Origin: Hydractinia symbiolongicarpus
Lineage: Eukaryota; Cnidaria; Hydrozoa; Anthoathecata; Hydractiniidae
Direction of reading: 5' to 3'
DNA: 64,000 bases
NCBI RefSeq assembly: GCF_029227915.1
Contig: NC_079886.1
Location: forward strand, 2,728,001-2,792,000
How positions within the stretch are numbered: position 1 is the first letter of the stretch; each line of letters begins with the position of its first letter. The notes beneath the pieces were generated by a model, which was not told the DNA's origin, did not search any database, and was given only the letters and a program-made list of their open reading frames with translations. The translations under genes were made by a program, and so were the position numbers. Shown here in pieces: positions 28,441-43,259 of this stretch.

Positions 28441-30789
28441 AACTTCTTTTATTTAGCGTCTCATCAAAAATGAAAACATTTTTGAAAACTACAAGTCTCA
28501 TGCGTTTTAGTGGTGAAAAAATAATATAAAAAATCGTTCGGGAAATGAGTTTACTTCCTGGGTACTTCCTTTGTATACTTTTGGCTATACGGGTCGAGTA
28601 CGGGAATTACGGGAAATCACGTGTTTTCGTTTGCCGGCGATTAAACTTCTTTTATTTAGCGTCTCATCAAAAATGAAAACATTTTTGAAAACTGCAAGTC
28701 TCATGCGATTTAGTGGTGAAAAAATAATTTGAAAAATCGTTCTGAAAATGAGTTTACTCACAGGGTACTTTCTTTGTATACATTCGACTATAGGGGCCAA
28801 GCCCTGGATTTACAGGAAATCGCGGGTTTTCGTTTGCCGGCGATTAAACTTCTTTTATTCAGCGTCTCATCAAAAATGAAAACATTTTGGAAAACTACAA
28901 GTCTCATGCGTTTCAGTGTCGAAAAAATAATTTAAAAAATCATTCGGGAAATTATTTTACTCCCTGGGTACTTTTTTGTGTACTTTTGACTATACGGGCC
29001 GAGTACGGAATTTACGGGAAATCGCGGGTTTTCGTTTGCCGGCGATTAAACTTCTTTAATTTAGCGTTTCATAAAAAATGAAAACATTTTTGAAAACTAC
29101 AAGTCTCATGCGTTTTAGTGGTGAAAAAATAATTCAAAAAATCGTTCTGAAAATGAGTTTACTCACAGGGTACTTTCTTTGTATACATTCGACTATAGGG
29201 GCCGACCAGGGATTTACAGGAAATCGCGGATTTACGTTTGCCGGCGATTAAACTTCTTTTATTCAGCGTCTCATCAAAAATGAAAACATTTTTGAAAACT
29301 ACAAGTCTCATGCGTTTTAGTGGTGAAAAAATAATTTAAAAATCGTTCTGAAAATGAGTTTACTCACAGGGTACTTTCTTTGTATACATTCGACTATACG
29401 GGCCGAGTACCGGATTTACAGGAAATCGCGGGTTTTCGTTTGCTGGCGATTAAACTTCATTTATTCAGCGTCTTATTAAAAATGAAAACATTTTTGAAAA
29501 CTACAAGTCTCATGCGTTTTAGTGGTGAAAAAATAATTTAAAAAATCGTTCTGAAAATGAGTTTACTCACAGGGTACTTTCTTTGTATACATTCGACTAT
29601 ATGGGCCGACCCGGGATTTACAGGAAATCGCGGGTTTATGTTTGCCGGCGATTAAACTTCTTTTATTCAGCGTCTCATCAAAAATGAAAACATTTTTGAA
29701 AACTACAAGTCTCATGCGTTTTAGTGGTGAAAAAATAATTTAAAAATCGTTCTGAAAATGAGTTTACTCACAGGGTACTTTCTTTGTATACATTCGACTA
29801 TACGGGCCGAGTACCGGATTTACAGGAAATCGCGGGTTTTCGTTTGCTGGCGATTAAACTTCATTTATTCAGCGTCTTATCAAAAATGAAAACATTTTTG
29901 AAAACTACAAGTCTCCTGCATTTTAGTGGTGAAAAAATAATTTAAAAAATCATTCGGAAAATCAGTTTACTCTCTGGGTACTTTCTTTGTATACTTTTGA
30001 TTATACGGGTCATGTTTGGTATTTACGGGAAATCGCGGGTTTCCGTTTGCCGGCGATTAAACTTGTTTTATTTAGCGTCTCATCAAAAATGAAAACATTT
30101 TTGAAAACTTTAAGTCTTATGCGTTTTAGTGGTGAAAATATAATTTAAAATATCGTTCGGGAAATGAGTTTACTCCCTGAGTACTTTCTTTGTATACTTT
30201 TGACTATACGGGCCGAGTACGGGATTTACGGGAAATCGCGGGTTTTCGTTTGCCGGCGATTAAACTTCTTTTATTCAGCGTCTTCTCAAAAATGAAAACA
30301 TTTTTGAAAACTACAAGTCTCATGCGTTTCAGTGGTGAAAAAATAATTTAAAAAATCATTCGGGAAATGATTTTACTCCCTGGGTACTTTTTTGTGTACT
30401 TTTGACTATACGGGCCGAGTACGGGATTTACGGGAAATCGCGGGTTTTCGTTTGCCGGCGATTAAACTTCTTTGATTTAGCGTTTCATCAAAAATGAAAA
30501 CATTTTTGAAAACTACAAGTCTCATGCGTTTTAGTGGTGAAAAAATCATTTAAAAAATCGTTCGGGAAATGAGTTTACTCCCTGGGTACTTTCTTTATAT
30601 ACATTCGACTATACGGGCCGAGTACGGGATTTACGGGAAATCGCGGGTTTTCGTTTGCCGGCGATTAAACCTCTTTTATTTAGCGTCTCATCAAAAATGA
30701 AAACATTTTTAAAAACTACAAGTCTTACGCGTTTTTGTGGTGATAAAATAATTTAAAAAATCGTTCGGGAAATGAGTTTACTCCCTGGG

Positions 30790-32010
30790 TACTTTCTTTG
30801 TATACTTTTGACTATACGGGCCGAGTACGGGATTTACGGGAAATCGCGGGTTTTCGTTTGCCGGCGATTAAACTTTTTTTACTTAGCGTGTCATCAAAAA
30901 TGAAAACATTTTTGAAAACTACAAGTCTCCTGCGTTTTAGTGGTGAAAAAATAATTTAAAAAATCATTCGGGAAATTATTTTACTCCCTGGGTACTTTTT
31001 TGTGTACTTTTGACTATACGGGCCGAGTACGGGATTTACGGGAAATCGCGGGTTTTCGTTTGCCGGCGATTAAACTTCTTTAATTTAGCGTTTCATAAAA
31101 AATGAAAACATTTTTGAAAACTACAAGTCTCATGCGTTTTAGTGGTGAAAAAATAATTTAAAAAATCGTTCGGGAAATGAGTTTACTCCCTGGGTACTTT
31201 CTTTATATACATTCGACTATACGGGCCGAGTACGGGATTTACGGGAAATCGCGGGTTTTCGTTTGCCGGCGATTAAACTTCTTTTATTTAGCGTCTCATC
31301 AAAAATGAAAACATTTTTGAAAACTACAAGTCTCATGCGTTTTTGTGGTGATAAAATAATTTAAAAAATCGTTCGGGAAATGAGTTTACTCCCTGGGTAC
31401 TTTCTTTGTATACTTTTGACTATACGGGCCGAGTACGGGATTTACGGGAAATCGCGGGTTTTCGTTTGCCGGCGATTAAACTTTTTTTACTTAGCGTGTC
31501 ATCAAAAATGAAAACATTTTTGAAAACTACAAGTCTCCTGCGTTTTAGTGGTGAAAAAATAATTTAAAAAATCATTCGGGAAATTATTTTACTCCCTGGG
31601 TACTTTTTTGTGTACTTTTGACTATACGGGCCGAGTACGGGATTTACGGGAAATCGCGGGTTTTCGTTTGCCGGCGATTAAACTTCTTTAATTTAGCGTT
31701 TCATAAAAAATGAAAACATTTTTGAAAACTACAAGTCTCATGCGTTTTAGTGGTGAAAAAATAATTTAAAAAATCGTTCGGGAAATGAGTTTACTCCATG
31801 GGTACTTTCTTTATATACATTCGACTATACGGGCCGAGTACGGGATTTACGGGAAATCGCGGGTTTTCGTTTGCCGGCGATTAAACTTCTTTTATTTAGC
31901 GTCTCATCAAAAATGAAAACATTTTTGAAAACTACAAGTCTCATGCGTTTTTGTGGTGATAAAATAATTTAAAAAATCGTTCGGGAAATGAGTTTACTCC
32001 CTGGGTACTT
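30790..32010 (+). repeat. Higher-order repeat: 3-monomer unit (608 bp), 2 copies
   Basis: The GGGAAATTATTTTACTCC variant at about 30971 recurs at about 31579 with a 608-bp offset. It is followed in both copies by the same order of TTTCATAAAAAATG, TATATACATTCG and TTTTTACTTAGCG monomers. One difference is CTCCATGGG near 31795. Boundaries are approximate. Confidence 0.65.
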
Positions 32011-32879
32011 TCTTTGTATACTTTTGACTATACGGGCCGAGTACGGAATTTACGGGAAATCGCGGGTTTTCGTTTGCCAGCGATTAAACTTCTTTTATTT
32101 AGCGTCTCATCAAAAATGAAAACATTTTTGAAAACTACAAGTCTCATGCGTTTTAGTGGTGAAAAAATAATTTAAAAAATCGTTCGGGAAATGAGTTTAC
32201 TCCCTGGGTACTTTCTTTGTATACTTTTGACTATACGGGCCGAGTACGGGATTTACGGGAAATCGCGGGTTTTCGTTTGCCGGCGATTAAACTTCTTTTA
32301 TTTAGCGTCTCATCAAAAATGAAAACATTTTTGAAAACTACAAGTCTCATGCGTTTTTGTGGTGATAAAATAATTTAAAAAATCGTTCGGGAAATGAGTT
32401 TACTCCCTGGGTACTTTCTTTGTATACTTTTGACTATACGGGCCGAATACGGGATTTACGGGAAATCGCGGGTTTTCGTTTGCCGGCGATTAAACTTTTT
32501 TTACTTAGCGTGTCATCAAAAATGAAAACATTTTTGAAAACTACAAGTCTCCTGCGTTTTAGTGATGAAAAAATAATTTAAAAAATCATTCGGGAAATCA
32601 GTTTACTCCCTAGGTACTTTTTTGTATACTTTTGACTATGCAGGCCGAGTACGGGATTTACGGGAAATCGCGGGTTTTCGTTTGCCGGCGATTAAACTTC
32701 TTTTATTTAGCGTCTCTTCAAAAATGAAAACATTTTTGAAAACTACAAGTCTCATGCGTTTTAGTGGTGAAAAAATAATATAAAAAATCGTTCGGGAAAT
32801 GAGTTTACTTCCTGGGTACTTCCTTTGTATACTTTTGGCTATACGGGTCGAGTACAGGAATTACGGGAAATCACGGGTT

Positions 32880-35800
32880 TTCTTTTGCCGGCGATTAAAC
32901 TTCTTTTATTTAGCGTCTCATCAAAAATGAAAACATTTTTGAAAACTGCAAGTCTCATGCGATTTAGTGGTGAAAAAATAATTTGAAAAATCGTTCTGAA
33001 AATGAGTTTACTCACAGGGTACTTTCTTTGTATACATTCGACTATAGGGGCCAAGCCCTGGATTTACAGGAAATCGCGGGTTTTCGTTTGCCGGCGATTA
33101 AACTTCTTTTATTCAGCGTCTCATCAAAAATGAAAACATTTTGATAAACTACAAGTCTCATGCGTTTTAGTGGTGAAAAAATAATTTAAAAAATCATTCG
33201 GGAAATTATTTTACTCCCTGGGTACTTTTTTGTGTACTTTTGACTATACGGGCCGAGTACGGAATTTACGGGAAATCGCGGGTTTTCGTTTGCCGGCGAT
33301 TAAACTTCTTTAATTTAGCGTTTCATAAAAAATGAAAACATTTTTGAAAACTACAAGTCTCATGCGTTTTAGTGGTGAAAAAATAATTTAAAAATCGTTC
33401 TGAAAATGAGTTTACTCACAGGGTACTTTCTTTGTATACATTCGACTATACGGGCCGAGTACCGGATTTACAGGAAATCGCGGGTTTTCGTTTGCTGGCG
33501 ATTAAACTTCATTTATTCAGCGTCTTATCAAAAATGAAAACATTTTTGAAAACTACAAGTCTCATGCGTTTTAGTGGTGAAAAAATAATTTAAAAAATCG
33601 TTCTGAAAATGAGTTTACTCACAGGGTACTTTCTTTGTATACATTCGACTATAGGGGCCGACCCGGGATTTACAGGAAATCGCGGGTTTATGTTTGCCGG
33701 CGATTAAACTTCTTTTATTCAGCGTCTCATCAAAAATGAAAACATTTTTGAAAACTACAAGTCTCATGCATTTTAGTGGTGAAAAAATAATTTAAAAAAT
33801 CATTCGGAAAATCAGTTTACTCCCTGGGTACTTTCTTTGTATACTTTTGATTATACGGGTCATGTTTGGGATTTACGGGAAATCGCGGGTTTCCGTTTGA
33901 CGGCGATTAAACTTGTTTTATTTAGCGTCTCATCAAAAATGAAAACATTTTTGAAAACTTTAAGTCTTATGCGTTTTAGTGGTGAAAATATAATTTAAAA
34001 TATCGTTCGGGAAATGAGTTTACTCCCTGAGTACTTTCTTTGTATACTTTTGACTATACGGGCCGAGTACGGGATTTACGGGAAATCGCGGGTTTTCGTT
34101 TGCCGGCGATTAAACTTCTTTTATTCAGCGTCTTCTCAAAAATGAAAACATTTTTGAAAACTACAAGTCTCATGCGTTTCAGTGGTGAAAAAATAATTTA
34201 AAAAATCATTCGGGAAATGATTTTACTCCCTGGGTACTTTTTTGTGTACTTTTGACTATACGGGCCGAGTACGGGATTTACGGGAAATCGCGGGTTTTCG
34301 TTTGCCGGCGATTAAATTCTTTGATTTAGCGTTTCATCAAAAATGAAAACATTTTTGAAAACTACAAGTCTCATGCGTTTTAGTGGTGATAAAATAATTT
34401 AAAAAATCGTTCGGGAAATGAGTTTACTCCCTGGGTACTTTCTTTATATACATTCGACTATACGGGCCGAGTACGGGATTTACGGGAAATCGCGGGTTTT
34501 CGTTTGCCGGCGATTAAACCTCTTTTATTTAGCGTCTCATCAAAAATGAAAACATTTTTAAAAACTACAAGTCTTACGCGTTTTTGTGGTGATAAAATAA
34601 TTTAAAAAATCGTTCGGGAAATGAGTTTACTCCCTGGGTACTTTCTTTGTATACTTTTGACTATACGGGCCGAGTACGGGATTTACGGGAAATCGCGGGT
34701 TTTCGTTTGCCGGCGATTAAACTTTTTTTACTTAGCGTGTCATCAAAAATGAAAACATTTTTGAAAACTACAAGTCTCCTGCGTTTTAGTGGTGAAAAAA
34801 TAATTTAAAAAATCATTCGGGAAATGAGTTTACTCCCTAGGTACTTTCTTTATATACATTCGACTATACGGGCCGAGTACGGGATTTACGGGAAATCGCG
34901 GGTTTCCGTTTGCCGGCGATTAAACTTCTTTTATTCAGCGTCTTCTCAAAAATGAAAACATTTTTGAAAACTACAAGTCTCATGCGTTTCAGTGGTGAAA
35001 AAATAATTTAAAAAATCATTCGGGAAATGATTTTACTCCCTGGGTACTTTTTTGTGTACTTTTGACTATACGGGCCGAGTACGGGATTTACGGGAAATCG
35101 CGGGTTTTCGTTTGCCGGCGATTAAATTCTTTGATTTAGCGTTTCATCAAAAATGAAAACATTTTTGAAAACTACAAGTCTCATGCGTTTTAGTGGTGAT
35201 AAAATAATTTAAAAAATCGTTCGGGAAATGAGTTTACTCCCTGGGTACTTTCTTTATATACATTCGACTATACGGGCCGAGTACGGGATTTACGGGAAAT
35301 CGCGGGTTTTCGTTTGCCGGCGATTAAACTTCTTTTATTTAGCGTCTCATCAAAAATGAAAACATTTTTGAAAACTGCAAGTCTCATGCGATTTAGTGGT
35401 GAAAAAATAATTTGAAAAATCGTTCTGAAAATGAGTTTACTCACAGGGTACTTTCTTTGTATACATTCGACTATAGGGGCCAAGCCCTGGATTTACAGGA
35501 AATCGCGGGTTTTCGTTTGCCGGCGATTAAACTTCTTTTATTCAGCGTCTCATCAAAAATGAAAACATTTTGATAAACTACAAGTCTCATGCGTTTTAGT
35601 GGTGAAAAAATAATTTAAAAAATCATTCGGGAAATTATTTTACTCCCTGGGTACTTTTTTGTGTACTTTTGACTATACGGGCCGAGTACGGAATTTACGG
35701 GAAATCGCGGGTTTTCGTTTGCCGGCGATTAAACTTCTTTAATTTAGCGTTTCATAAAAAATGAAAACATTTTTGAAAACTACAAGTCTCATGCGTTTTA

Positions 35801-37330
35801 GTGGTGAAAAAATAATTTAAAAATCGTTCTGAAAATGAGTTTACTCACAGGGTACTTTCTTTGTATACATTCGACTATACGGGCCGAGTACCGGATTTAC
35901 AGGAAATCGCGGGTTTTCGTTTGCTGGCGATTAAACTTCATTTATTCAGCGTCTTATCAAAAATGAAAACATTTTTGAAAACTACAAGTCTCATGCGTTT
36001 TAGTGGTGAAAAAATAATTTAAAAAATCGTTCTGAAAATGAGTTTACTCACAGGGTACTTTCTTTGTATACATTCGACTATAGGGGCCGACCCGGGATTT
36101 ACAGGAAATCGCGGGTTTATGTTTGCCGGCGATTAAACTTCTTTTATTCAGCGTCTCATCAAAAATGAAAACATTTTTGAAAACTACAAGTCTCATGCAT
36201 TTTAGTGGTGAAAAAATAATTTAAAAAATCATTCGGAAAATCAGTTTACTCCCTGGGTACTTTCTTTGTATACTTTTGATTATACGGGTCATGTTTGGGA
36301 TTTACGGGAAATCGCGGGTTTCCGTTTGACGGCGATTAAACTTGTTTTATTTAGCGTCTCATCAAAAATGAAAACATTTTTGAAAACTTTAAGTCTTATG
36401 CGTTTTAGTGGTGAAAATATAATTTAAAATATCGTTCGGGAAATGAGTTTACTCCCTGAGTACTTTCTTTGTATACTTTTGACTATACGGGCCGAGTACG
36501 GGATTTACGGGAAATCGCGGGTTTTCGTTTGCCGGCGATTAAACTTCTTTTATTCAGCGTCTTCTCAAAAATGAAAACATTTTTGAAAACTACAAGTCTC
36601 ATGCGTTTCAGTGGTGAAAAAATAATTTAAAAAATCATTCGGGAAATGATTTTACTCCCTGGGTACTTTTTTGTGTACTTTTGACTATACGGGCCGAGTA
36701 CGGGATTTACGGGAAATCGCGGGTTTTCGTTTGCCGGCGATTAAATTCTTTGATTTAGCGTTTCATCAAAAATGAAAACATTTTTGAAAACTACAAGTCT
36801 CATGCGTTTTAGTGGTGATAAAATAATTTAAAAAATCGTTCGGGAAATGAGTTTACTCCCTGGGTACTTTCTTTATATACATTCGACTATACGGGCCGAG
36901 TACGGGATTTACGGGAAATCGCGGGTTTTCGTTTGCCGGCGATTAAACCTCTTTTATTTAGCGTCTCATCAAAAATGAAAACATTTTTAAAAACTACAAG
37001 TCTTACGCGTTTTTGTGGTGATAAAATAATTTAAAAAATCGTTCGGGAAATGAGTTTACTCCCTGGGTACTTTCTTTGTATACTTTTGACTATACGGGCC
37101 GAGTACGGGATTTACGGGAAATCGCGGGTTTTCGTTTGCCGGCGATTAAACTTTTTTTACTTAGCGTGTCATCAAAAATGAAAACATTTTTGAAAACTAC
37201 AAGTCTCCTGCGTTTTAGTGGTGAAAAAATAATTTAAAAAATCATTCGGGAAATGAGTTTACTCCCTAGGTACTTTCTTTATATACATTCGACTATACGG
37301 GCCGAGTACGGGATTTACGGGAAATCGCGG
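32880..37330 (+). repeat. Higher-order repeat: 12-monomer unit (2429 bp), 2 copies
   Basis: Sequence from about 32880 to 34900 recurs at about 35310 to 37330 with a 2429-bp offset. Shared rare variants include GCGATTTAGTGG, CATTTTGATAAACTAC, GTTTGACGGCG and the shortened GATTAAATTCTTTGATTT. Between them, about 34925-35270 is an extra copy of 34115-34460, so the unit contains a smaller internal amplification. Confidence 0.75.
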
Positions 37331-37500
37331 GTTTTCGTTTGCCGGCGATTAAACTTCTTTTATTTAGCGTCTCATCAAAAATGAAAACATTTTTGAAAAC
37401 TACAAGTCTCATGCGTTTTTGTGGTGATAAAATAATTTAAAAAATCGTTCGGGAAATGAGTTTACTCCCTGGGTACTTTCTTTGTATACTTTTGACTATA

Positions 37501-40100
37501 CGGGCCAAGTACGGGATTTACGGGAAATCGCGGGTTTTCGTTTGCCGGCGATTAAACTTTTTTTACTTAGCGTGTCATCAAAAATGAAAACATTTTTGAA
37601 AACTACAAGTCTCCTGCGTTTTAGTGGTGAAAAAATAATTTAAAAAATCATTCGGGAAATCAGTTTACTCCCTAGGTACTTTTTTGTATACTTTTGACTA
37701 TGCAGGCCGAGTACGGGATTTACGGGAAATCGCGGGTTTTCGTTTGCCGGCGATTAAACTTCTTTTATTTAGCGTCTCATCAAAAATGAAAACATTTTTC
37801 AAAACTACAAGTCTCATGCGTTTTAGTGGTGAAAAAATAATATAAAAAATCGTTCGGGAAATGAGTTTACTTCCTGGGTACTTCCTTTGTATACTTTTGG
37901 CTATACGGGTCGAGTACGGGATTTACGGGAAATCGCGGGTTTTCGTTTGCCGGCGATTAAACTTCTTTTATTTAGCGTCTCATCAAAAATGAAAACATTT
38001 TTGAAAACTGCAAGTCTCATGCGTTTTAGTGGTGAAAAAATAAATTGAAAAATCGTTCTGAAAATGAGTTTACTCACAGGGTACTTTCTTTGTATACATT
38101 TGACTATAGGGGGCAAGCCCTGGATTGACAGGAAATCGCGGGTTTTCGTTTGCCGGCGATAAAACTTCTTTTATTCAGCGTCTCATCAAAAATGAAAACA
38201 TTTTGGAAAACTACAAGTCTCATGCGTTTTAGTGGTGAAAAAATAATTTAAAAAATCATTCGGGAAATTATTTTACTCCCTGGGTACTTTTTTGTGTACT
38301 TTTGACTATACGGGCCGAGTACGGGATTTACGGGAAATCGCGGGTTTTCGTTTGCCGGCGATTAAACTTCTTTAATTTAGCGTTTCATAAAAAATGAAAA
38401 CATTTTTGAAAACTACAAGTCTCATGCGTTTTAGTGGTGAAAAAATAATTTAAAAAATCGTTCGGGAAATGAGTTTACTCCCTGGGTACTTTCTTTATAT
38501 ACATTCGACTATACGGGCCGAGTACGGGATTTACGGGAAATCGCGGGTTTTCGTTTGCCGGCGATTAAACTTCTTTTATTTAGCGTCTCATCAAAAATGA
38601 AAACATTTTTGAAAACTACAAGTCTCATGCGTTTTTGTGGTGATAAAATAATTTAAAAAATCGTTCGGGAAATGAGTTTACTCCCTGGGTACTTTCTTTG
38701 TATACTTTTGACTATACGGGCCGAGTACGGGATTTACGGGAAATCGCGGGTTTTCGTTTGCCGGCGATTAAACTTCTTTTATTTAGCGTCTCATCAAAAA
38801 TGAAAACATTTTTGAAAACTACAAGTCTCATGCGTTTTTGTGGTGATAAAATAATTTAAAAAATCGTTCGGGAAATGAGTTTACTCCCTGGGTACTTTCT
38901 TTGTATACTTTTGACTATACGGGCCAAGTACGGGATTTACGGGAAATCGCGGGTTTTCGTTTGCCGGCGATTAAACTTTTTTTACTTAGCGTGTCATCAA
39001 AAATGAAAACATTTTTGAAAACTACAAGTCTCCTGCGTTTTAGTGGTGAAAAAATAATTTAAAAAATCATTCGGGAAATCAGTTTACTCCCTAGGTACTT
39101 TTTTGTATACTTTTGACTATGCAGGCCGAGTACGGGATTTACGGGAAATCGCGGGTTTTCGTTTGCCGGCGATTAAACTTCTTTTATTTAGCGTCTCATC
39201 AAAAATGAAAACATTTTTGAAAACTACAAGTCTCATGCGTTTTAGTGGTGAAAAAATAATATAAAAAATCGTTCGGGAAATGAGTTTACTTCCTGGGTAC
39301 TTCCTTTGTATACTTTTGGCTATACGGGTCGAGTACGGGAATTACGGGAAATCGCGGGTTTTCGTTTGCCGGCGATTAAACTTCTTTTATTTAGCGTCTC
39401 ATCAAAAATGAAAACATTTTTGAAAACTGCAAGTCTCATGCGTTTTAGTGGTGAAAAAATAAATTGAAAAATCGTTCTGAAAATGAGTTTACTCACAGGG
39501 TACTTTCTTTGTATACATTTGACTATAGGGGCCAAGCCCTAGATTTACAGGAAATCGCGGGTTTTCGTTTGCCGGCGATAAAACTTCTTTTATTCAGCGT
39601 CTCATCAAAAATGAAAACATTTTGGAAAACTACAAGTCTCATGCGTTTTAGTGGTGAAAAAATAATTTAAAAAATCATTCGGGAAATTATTTTACTCCCT
39701 GGGTACTTTTTTGTGTACTTTTGACTATACGGGCCGAGTACGGGATTTACGGGAAATCGCGGGTTTTCGTTTGCCGGCGATTAAACTTCTTTAATTTAGC
39801 GTTTCATAAAAAATGAAAACATTTTTGAAAACTACAAGTCTCATGCGTTTTAGTGGTGAAAAAATAATTTAAAAAATCGTTCGGGAAATGAGTTTACTCC
39901 CTGGGTACTTTCTTTATATACATTCGACTATACGGGCCGAGTACGGGATTTACGGGAAATCGCGGGTTTTCGTTTGCCGGCGATTAAACTTCTTTTATTT
40001 AGCGTCTCATCAAAAATGAAAACATTTTTGAAAACTACAAGTCTCATGCGTTTTTGTGGTGATAAAATAATTTAAAAAATCGTTCGGGAAATGAGTTTAC
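37501..40100 (+). repeat. Higher-order repeat: 7-monomer unit (1419 bp), about 1.8 copies
   Basis: The rare CGGGCCAAGTACGGG variant at 37501 recurs at 38920. The AAATTGAAAAATCG and GGCGATAAAACTTC variants also repeat with a 1419-bp offset. Small differences between copies (AGGGGGCAAGCCCTGG near 38107 against AGGGGCCAAGCCCTAG near 39527) show modest divergence. The match ends near 40110, where GGTACGTTC and a different class begin. Confidence 0.75.
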
Positions 40101-42160
40101 TCCCTGGGTACGTTCTTTGTATACATTCGACTATAGGGGCCAAGCCCGGGATTTACAGGAAAGCGCGGGATTTCGTTTGTTGGCGATTATACTTCTTTTA
40201 TTCAGCGTCTCATTAAAAATGAAAACATTTTTGAAAACTACAAGTCTCTTGCGTTTTAGTGGAGAAAAAATAATTTAAAAAATCATTCGGGAAATCAGTT
40301 TACTCCCTAGGTACTTTTTTGTATACTTTTGACTATGCGGACCGAGTCCGGGATTTACGGGAAATAGCGGGTTTTCGTTTGCCGGCGATTAAACTTCTTT
40401 TATTCAGCGTCTCATCAAAAATGAAAACATTTTTGAAAACTACAAGTCTCATGCGTTTTAGTGGTGAAAAAATAATTTAAAAAATCGTTCGGGAAATGAG
40501 TTTACTCCCTGGGTACTTTCTTTATATGCATTCGACTATACGGGCCGAGTACGGGATTTACGGGAAATCGCGGGTTTTCGCTTGCCGGCGATTAAACTTC
40601 TTTTATTTAGCGTCTCATCAAAAATGAAAACATTTTTGAAAACTACAAGTCTCATGCGTTTTAGTGCTGAAAAAATAATTTAAAAAATCGTTCGGAAAAT
40701 GAGTTTACTTCCTGGGTACTTTCTTTATATACGTTCGACTATACGGGCCGAGTACGGGTTTACGGCAAATCGCGGGTTTTCGTTTGCCGGCGATTAAACT
40801 TCTTTTATTTAGCGTCTCATCAAAAATGAAAACATTTTTGAAAACTACAAGTCTCATGCGTTTTAGTGGTGAAAAAATAATTTAAAGAATCCTTCGGGAA
40901 ATGAGTTTACTTCCTGGGTACTTTCTTTGTATACTTTTGACTATACGGGTCGAGTACGGGAATTACGGGAAATCGCGGGTTTTCGTTTGCCGGCGATTAA
41001 ACTTCTTTTATTTAGCGTCTCATCAAAAATGAAAACATTTTTGAAAATTACAAGTCTCATGCGTTTTAGTGGTGAAAAAATAATTTGAAAAATCGTTCTG
41101 AAAATGAGTTTACTCACAGGGTACTTTCTTTGTATACATTCGACTATAAGGGCCAAGCCCGGGATTTACAGGAAATCGCGGGTTTTCGTTTGCCGGCGAT
41201 TAAACTTCTTTTATTCAGCGTCTCATCAAAAATGAAAACATTTTGGAAAACTACAAGTCTCATGCGTTTTAGTGGTGAAAAAATAATTTAAAAAATCATT
41301 CGGGAAATGATTTTACTCCCGGGGTACTTTTTTGTGTACTTTTGACTATACGGGCCGAGTACGGGATTTACGGGAAATCGCGGGTTTCCGTTTGCCGGCG
41401 ACTAAACTTCTTTTATTTAGCGTCTCATCAAAAATGAAAACATTTTTGAAAACTACAAGTCTCATGCGTTTTTGTGGTGATAAAATAATTTAAAAAATCG
41501 TTCCGGAAATGAGTTTACTCCCTGGGTACTTTCTTTGTATCCTTTTGACTATACGGGCCGAGTACGAGATTTACGGGAAATTGCGGGTTTTCGTTTGCCG
41601 GCAATTAAACTTTTTTTACTTAGCGTCTCATCAAAAATGAAAACATTTTTGAAAACTACAAGTCTCATGCGTTTTAGTGGTGAAAAAATAATTTAAAAAA
41701 TCGTTCTGAAAATGAGTTTACTCACAGGGTACTTTCTTTGTATACTTTTGACTATACGGGTCAAGTACGGGATTTACGGGACATCGCGGGTTTTCGTTTG
41801 CCGGCGATTAAACTTCTTTTATTCAGCGTCTCATCAAAAATGAAAACATTTTTAAAAACTACAAGTCTCATGCGTTTTAGTGGTGAAAATATAATTTAAA
41901 AAATCGTTCGGGAAATGAGTTTACTCCCTGGGTACTTTATTTGTATACTTTTGACTATACGGGCCGAGTACCGGATTTACGGGAAATCGCGGGTTTTCGT
42001 TTGCCGGCGATTAAACTTCTTTTATTCAGCGTCTTATCAAAAATGAAAACATTTTTAAAAACTACAAGTCTCATGCGTTTTAGTGGTGAAAAAATAATTT
42101 AAAAAATCGTTCTGAAAATGAGTTTACTCACAGGGTACTTTCTTTGTATACATTCGACTA

Positions 42161-42184
42161 TACTTTTTTGTGTACTTTTGACTA
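42161..42184 (+). other. 24-bp chimeric insertion inside a satellite monomer
   Basis: A CATTCGACTA-class monomer is interrupted by TACTTTTTTGTGTACTTTTG plus ACTA before continuing with TAGGGGCC. The added 24 bases match the equivalent segment of the short-spacer monomer class. The monomer therefore contains two alternative versions of the same region in series, consistent with template switching between classes. Confidence 0.7.
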
Positions 42185-43259
42185 TAGGGGCCGACCCGGG
42201 ATTTACAGGAAATCGAGGGTTTACGTTTGCCGGCGATTAAACTTCTTTTATTCAGCGTCTCATCAAAAATGAAAACATTTTTGAAAACTACAAGTCTCAT
42301 GCGTTTTAGTGGTGAAAAAATAATTCAAAAAATCGTTCGGGAAATAAGTTTACTCCCTGGGTACTTTATTTGTATACTTTTGATTATACGGGTCGTGTCC
42401 GGGATTTACGGGAAATCGCGGGTTTTAGTTTGCCGGCGATTAAACTTGTTTTATTTAGCGTCTCATCAAAAATGAAAACATTTTTGAAAACTACAAGTCT
42501 CATGCGTTTTAGAGGTGAAAATATAATTTAAAATATCGTTCGGGAAATGAGTTTACTCCCTCAGTACTTTCTTTGTATACTTTTGACTATACGGTCCGAG
42601 TACGGGATTTACGGGAAATCGCGGGTTTTCGTTTGCCGGCGATTAAACTTCTTTTATTCAGCGTCTTCTCAAAAATGAAAACATTTTTGAAAACTACAAG
42701 TGTCATGCGTTTCCGTGGTGAAAAAATAATTTAAAAAATCGTTCTTAAAATGAGTTTATTCACAGGGTACTTTCTTTGTATACATTCAACTATACGGGCC
42801 GAGCCAGGGATTTACGGGAAAAGCGGGTTTTCGGTTGTCGGCGATTAAACTGCTTTCATTCGGCGTCTCATCAAAAATGTAAACATTTTTAAATACTACA
42901 AGTCTCATGCGTTTTAGTGGTGAAAAAATAATTTAAAAAATCGTTCGGGAAATGAGTTTACTCCCTGGGTACTTTCTTTGTATACTTTCGATTATACGGG
43001 TCGTGTCCGGGATTTAGGGGAAATCACGGGTTTTCGTTTGCCGGCGATTAAACTTCTTTAATTTAGCGTTTCATCAAAAATGAAAACATTTTTGAAAACT
43101 ACAAGTCTCATGCGTTTTAGTGGTGAAAAAATAATTTAAGAAATCGTTCAGGAAATGAGTTTACTCCTTGAGTACTTTCTTTGTATACTTTTGACTATAC
43201 GGTCCGAGTACGGGATTTACGGGAAATCGCGGGTTTTCGTTTGCCGGCGATTAAACTTC

